From: Chitinophaga agrisoli
GTDB taxonomy: Bacteria; Bacteroidota; Bacteroidia; Chitinophagales; Chitinophagaceae
Reading direction: 5' to 3'
Assembly: GCF_008386695.1 (NCBI RefSeq)
Contig: NZ_VUOC01000001.1
Location: 904,347 to 968,346, forward strand
Length of the DNA: 64,000 bases
Below are positions 63,079 through 64,000 of the stretch, in pieces; position 1 is the stretch's first letter; every line of letters begins with the position of its first letter. Below the pieces are notes generated by a model, which saw nothing but the letters and a program-made list of their open reading frames with translations, was not told the DNA's origin and did no database searches. Both the position numbers and the translations under genes were made by a program.

Positions 63079-64000
63079 ATGATCCATGTTTCAGCATTCC
63101 AGGATTTAACGCACCTGGCTATCCATAAAGTAGGCAATTCTTCGCAGGATGAACCGTTGATCCTTTCGCAGGCGCCCCTGCCCCTGGAGGATGAGACCAT
63201 TGGCCAATTATTGCTGAATTATTTTATACAGCCGTTCACCAACAGCGCGGAGTATTTCCGGTTTTTCCACGAAGCGGACCTGCAGCTGAATGAGATATTC
63301 CAGTACTGCAAACGGATATTTGCGGACCAGGACAGTTTTTATGAGCAAACCGTGAACATTGCCAAACACTTATATAAACATTCCACCCACCCCAAGATAA
63401 AGGGCGGGGAGCTATATATCACCTATTTTGCCAAGTGTTTAACGGATGGGGAAGAAGCGCCGGCTATTGGCATCTTCAAATCTGAGAACCGGGATACTTA
63501 TCTGAAGGTATTCCTATCCAACGATAACTACCAGCTGAACTACGAAGATGGTATCAACATAAACAAACTGGATAAAGGCTGCCTGATATTTAATATTGAA
63601 GAAGGAGAGGGGTATAAGGTAAGCGTGGTGGACAGCATCAGCAAACAGAATGAGGCGGTGTACTGGAAAGACGCTTTCCTGCAGGTGCAGCGCCGGGAAG
63701 ACAGCTATCACCAGACGGAGACGGTGGTGAATATGTGCAAACTGTTCATACAGGAAAAGCTGCCTTCTGAATATGAAATGACCCGGGTAGACCAGGTGGA
63801 TCTGCTGAATAAATCTGCTGCTTATTTTAAGGAGAAGGAGCAGTTCCAGGTAGAGGAGTTTGCCAATGAGGTGCTGGGGCATCCGGATGCTATAGAATCC
63901 TTTAAGGAGTACAAGCAACATTTTGAACAGGAATACCGGCAGCAGGTACCGGATGAATTTGATATCTCTGCGCCGGCATTTAAGAAACAGCAGAAAGTAT
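63079..64000 (+). CDS. Nucleoid-associated protein (NA37/YejK-like), partial at window end
   Basis: An open frame from ATG 63079 runs to the window edge without a stop (at least 307 residues). It starts MIHVSAFQDLTHLAIHKVGN and contains ADLQLNEIFQYCKRIF, KIKGGELYITYFAKCL, KSENRDTYLKVFL and DAFLQVQRREDSYHQT. The N-terminal helices and the basic/acidic alternation agree with the bacterial 37-kDa nucleoid-associated protein family (NdpA/YejK). A soluble, DNA-binding role is likely. It diverges from the lactonase gene; the missing part lies to the right. Confidence 0.8.
   Translation, partial: MIHVSAFQDLTHLAIHKVGNSSQDEPLILSQAPLPLEDETIGQLLLNYFIQPFTNSAEYFRFFHEADLQLNEIFQYCKRIFADQDSFYEQTVNIAKHLYKHSTHPKIKGGELYITYFAKCLTDGEEAPAIGIFKSENRDTYLKVFLSNDNYQLNYEDGININKLDKGCLIFNIEEGEGYKVSVVDSISKQNEAVYWKDAFLQVQRREDSYHQTETVVNMCKLFIQEKLPSEYEMTRVDQVDLLNKSAAYFKEKEQFQVEEFANEVLGHPDAIESFKEYKQHFEQEYRQQVPDEFDISAPAFKKQQKV

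Noticed and set aside
1-64000. Prophage, insertion sequence, integron or CRISPR array
   Set aside because: No transposase, integrase, phage structural gene, terminal inverted repeats or regularly spaced long repeats were seen; the only tandem repeat is the 11-bp array.

Overview
The window is about 64 kb of chromosomal DNA from a Bacteroidota bacterium, most likely of the Chitinophagaceae (Chitinophaga-like). The signs are a SusC/SusD pair driven by an ECF sigma/FecR couple, an S46 peptidase, TlpA-type thioredoxins with a DUF4369-like N-terminus, many small lipoproteins, and the Bacteroidota promoter -7 box TAnnTTTG in front of many genes. Family names rest on motifs read by eye, and no database search was run. 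Most of the window is ordinary core genome near 50% GC. There are no insertion sequences, integrases, CRISPR arrays or rRNA genes.

Layout. 1-1.2 kb: a short unknown protein, a GNAT acetyltransferase of the kind found in arginine operons, and tRNA-Thr(CGT). 1.2-9.4 kb: envelope lipoproteins, a DUF2306-like membrane protein, a fatty-acid desaturase, a Bcr/CflA transporter, an acyl-CoA thioesterase, obgE and adk. 10-13.5 kb: a NagZ-type hexosaminidase fused to a beta-lactamase-like domain, and a small secreted protein. 13.7-19.5 kb: two related membrane patatin-like proteins on either side of heme A synthase. 19.6-25.9 kb: an internally deleted SDR pseudogene, an AraC regulator, typA/bipA, an AlkB-type dioxygenase, a stand-alone SIR2-like protein and three small proteins. 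26-33 kb: an S46 dipeptidyl-peptidase, a coiled-coil lipoprotein, rnhB, rpoN, a PAP2-like protein and recA. 33.6-34.9 kb: an AT-rich two-gene cassette (EEP-fold hydrolase plus an unknown protein), the best candidate here for an undescribed system.

34.9-45.6 kb: an AlkA-like glycosylase, an M28 aminopeptidase/cyclase, cysS, two tandem membrane EEP proteins, a rhomboid pair (one lacking the catalytic His), rlmD and a TlpA-like oxidoreductase. 45.6-49.6 kb: a five-copy 11-bp repeat array and four tandem outer-membrane beta-barrel paralogs. 49.8-54.1 kb: metF, lptB, a GH3-family acyl-adenylating enzyme and fabG. 54.3-62 kb: a nutrient-uptake locus (sigma, anti-sigma, SusC with STN domain, SusD, DUF5017-like lipoprotein), followed by a convergent SMP-30-like lactonase. 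The window ends inside a probable nucleoid-associated protein gene.

How genes work together: the 54-62 kb block is a self-contained trans-envelope signalling and uptake unit. lptB and the GH3-family gene look co-transcribed, as do rlmD and the two rhomboids and the two membrane EEP genes. DNA repair genes (recA, AlkB-type, AlkA-type) are scattered rather than grouped.
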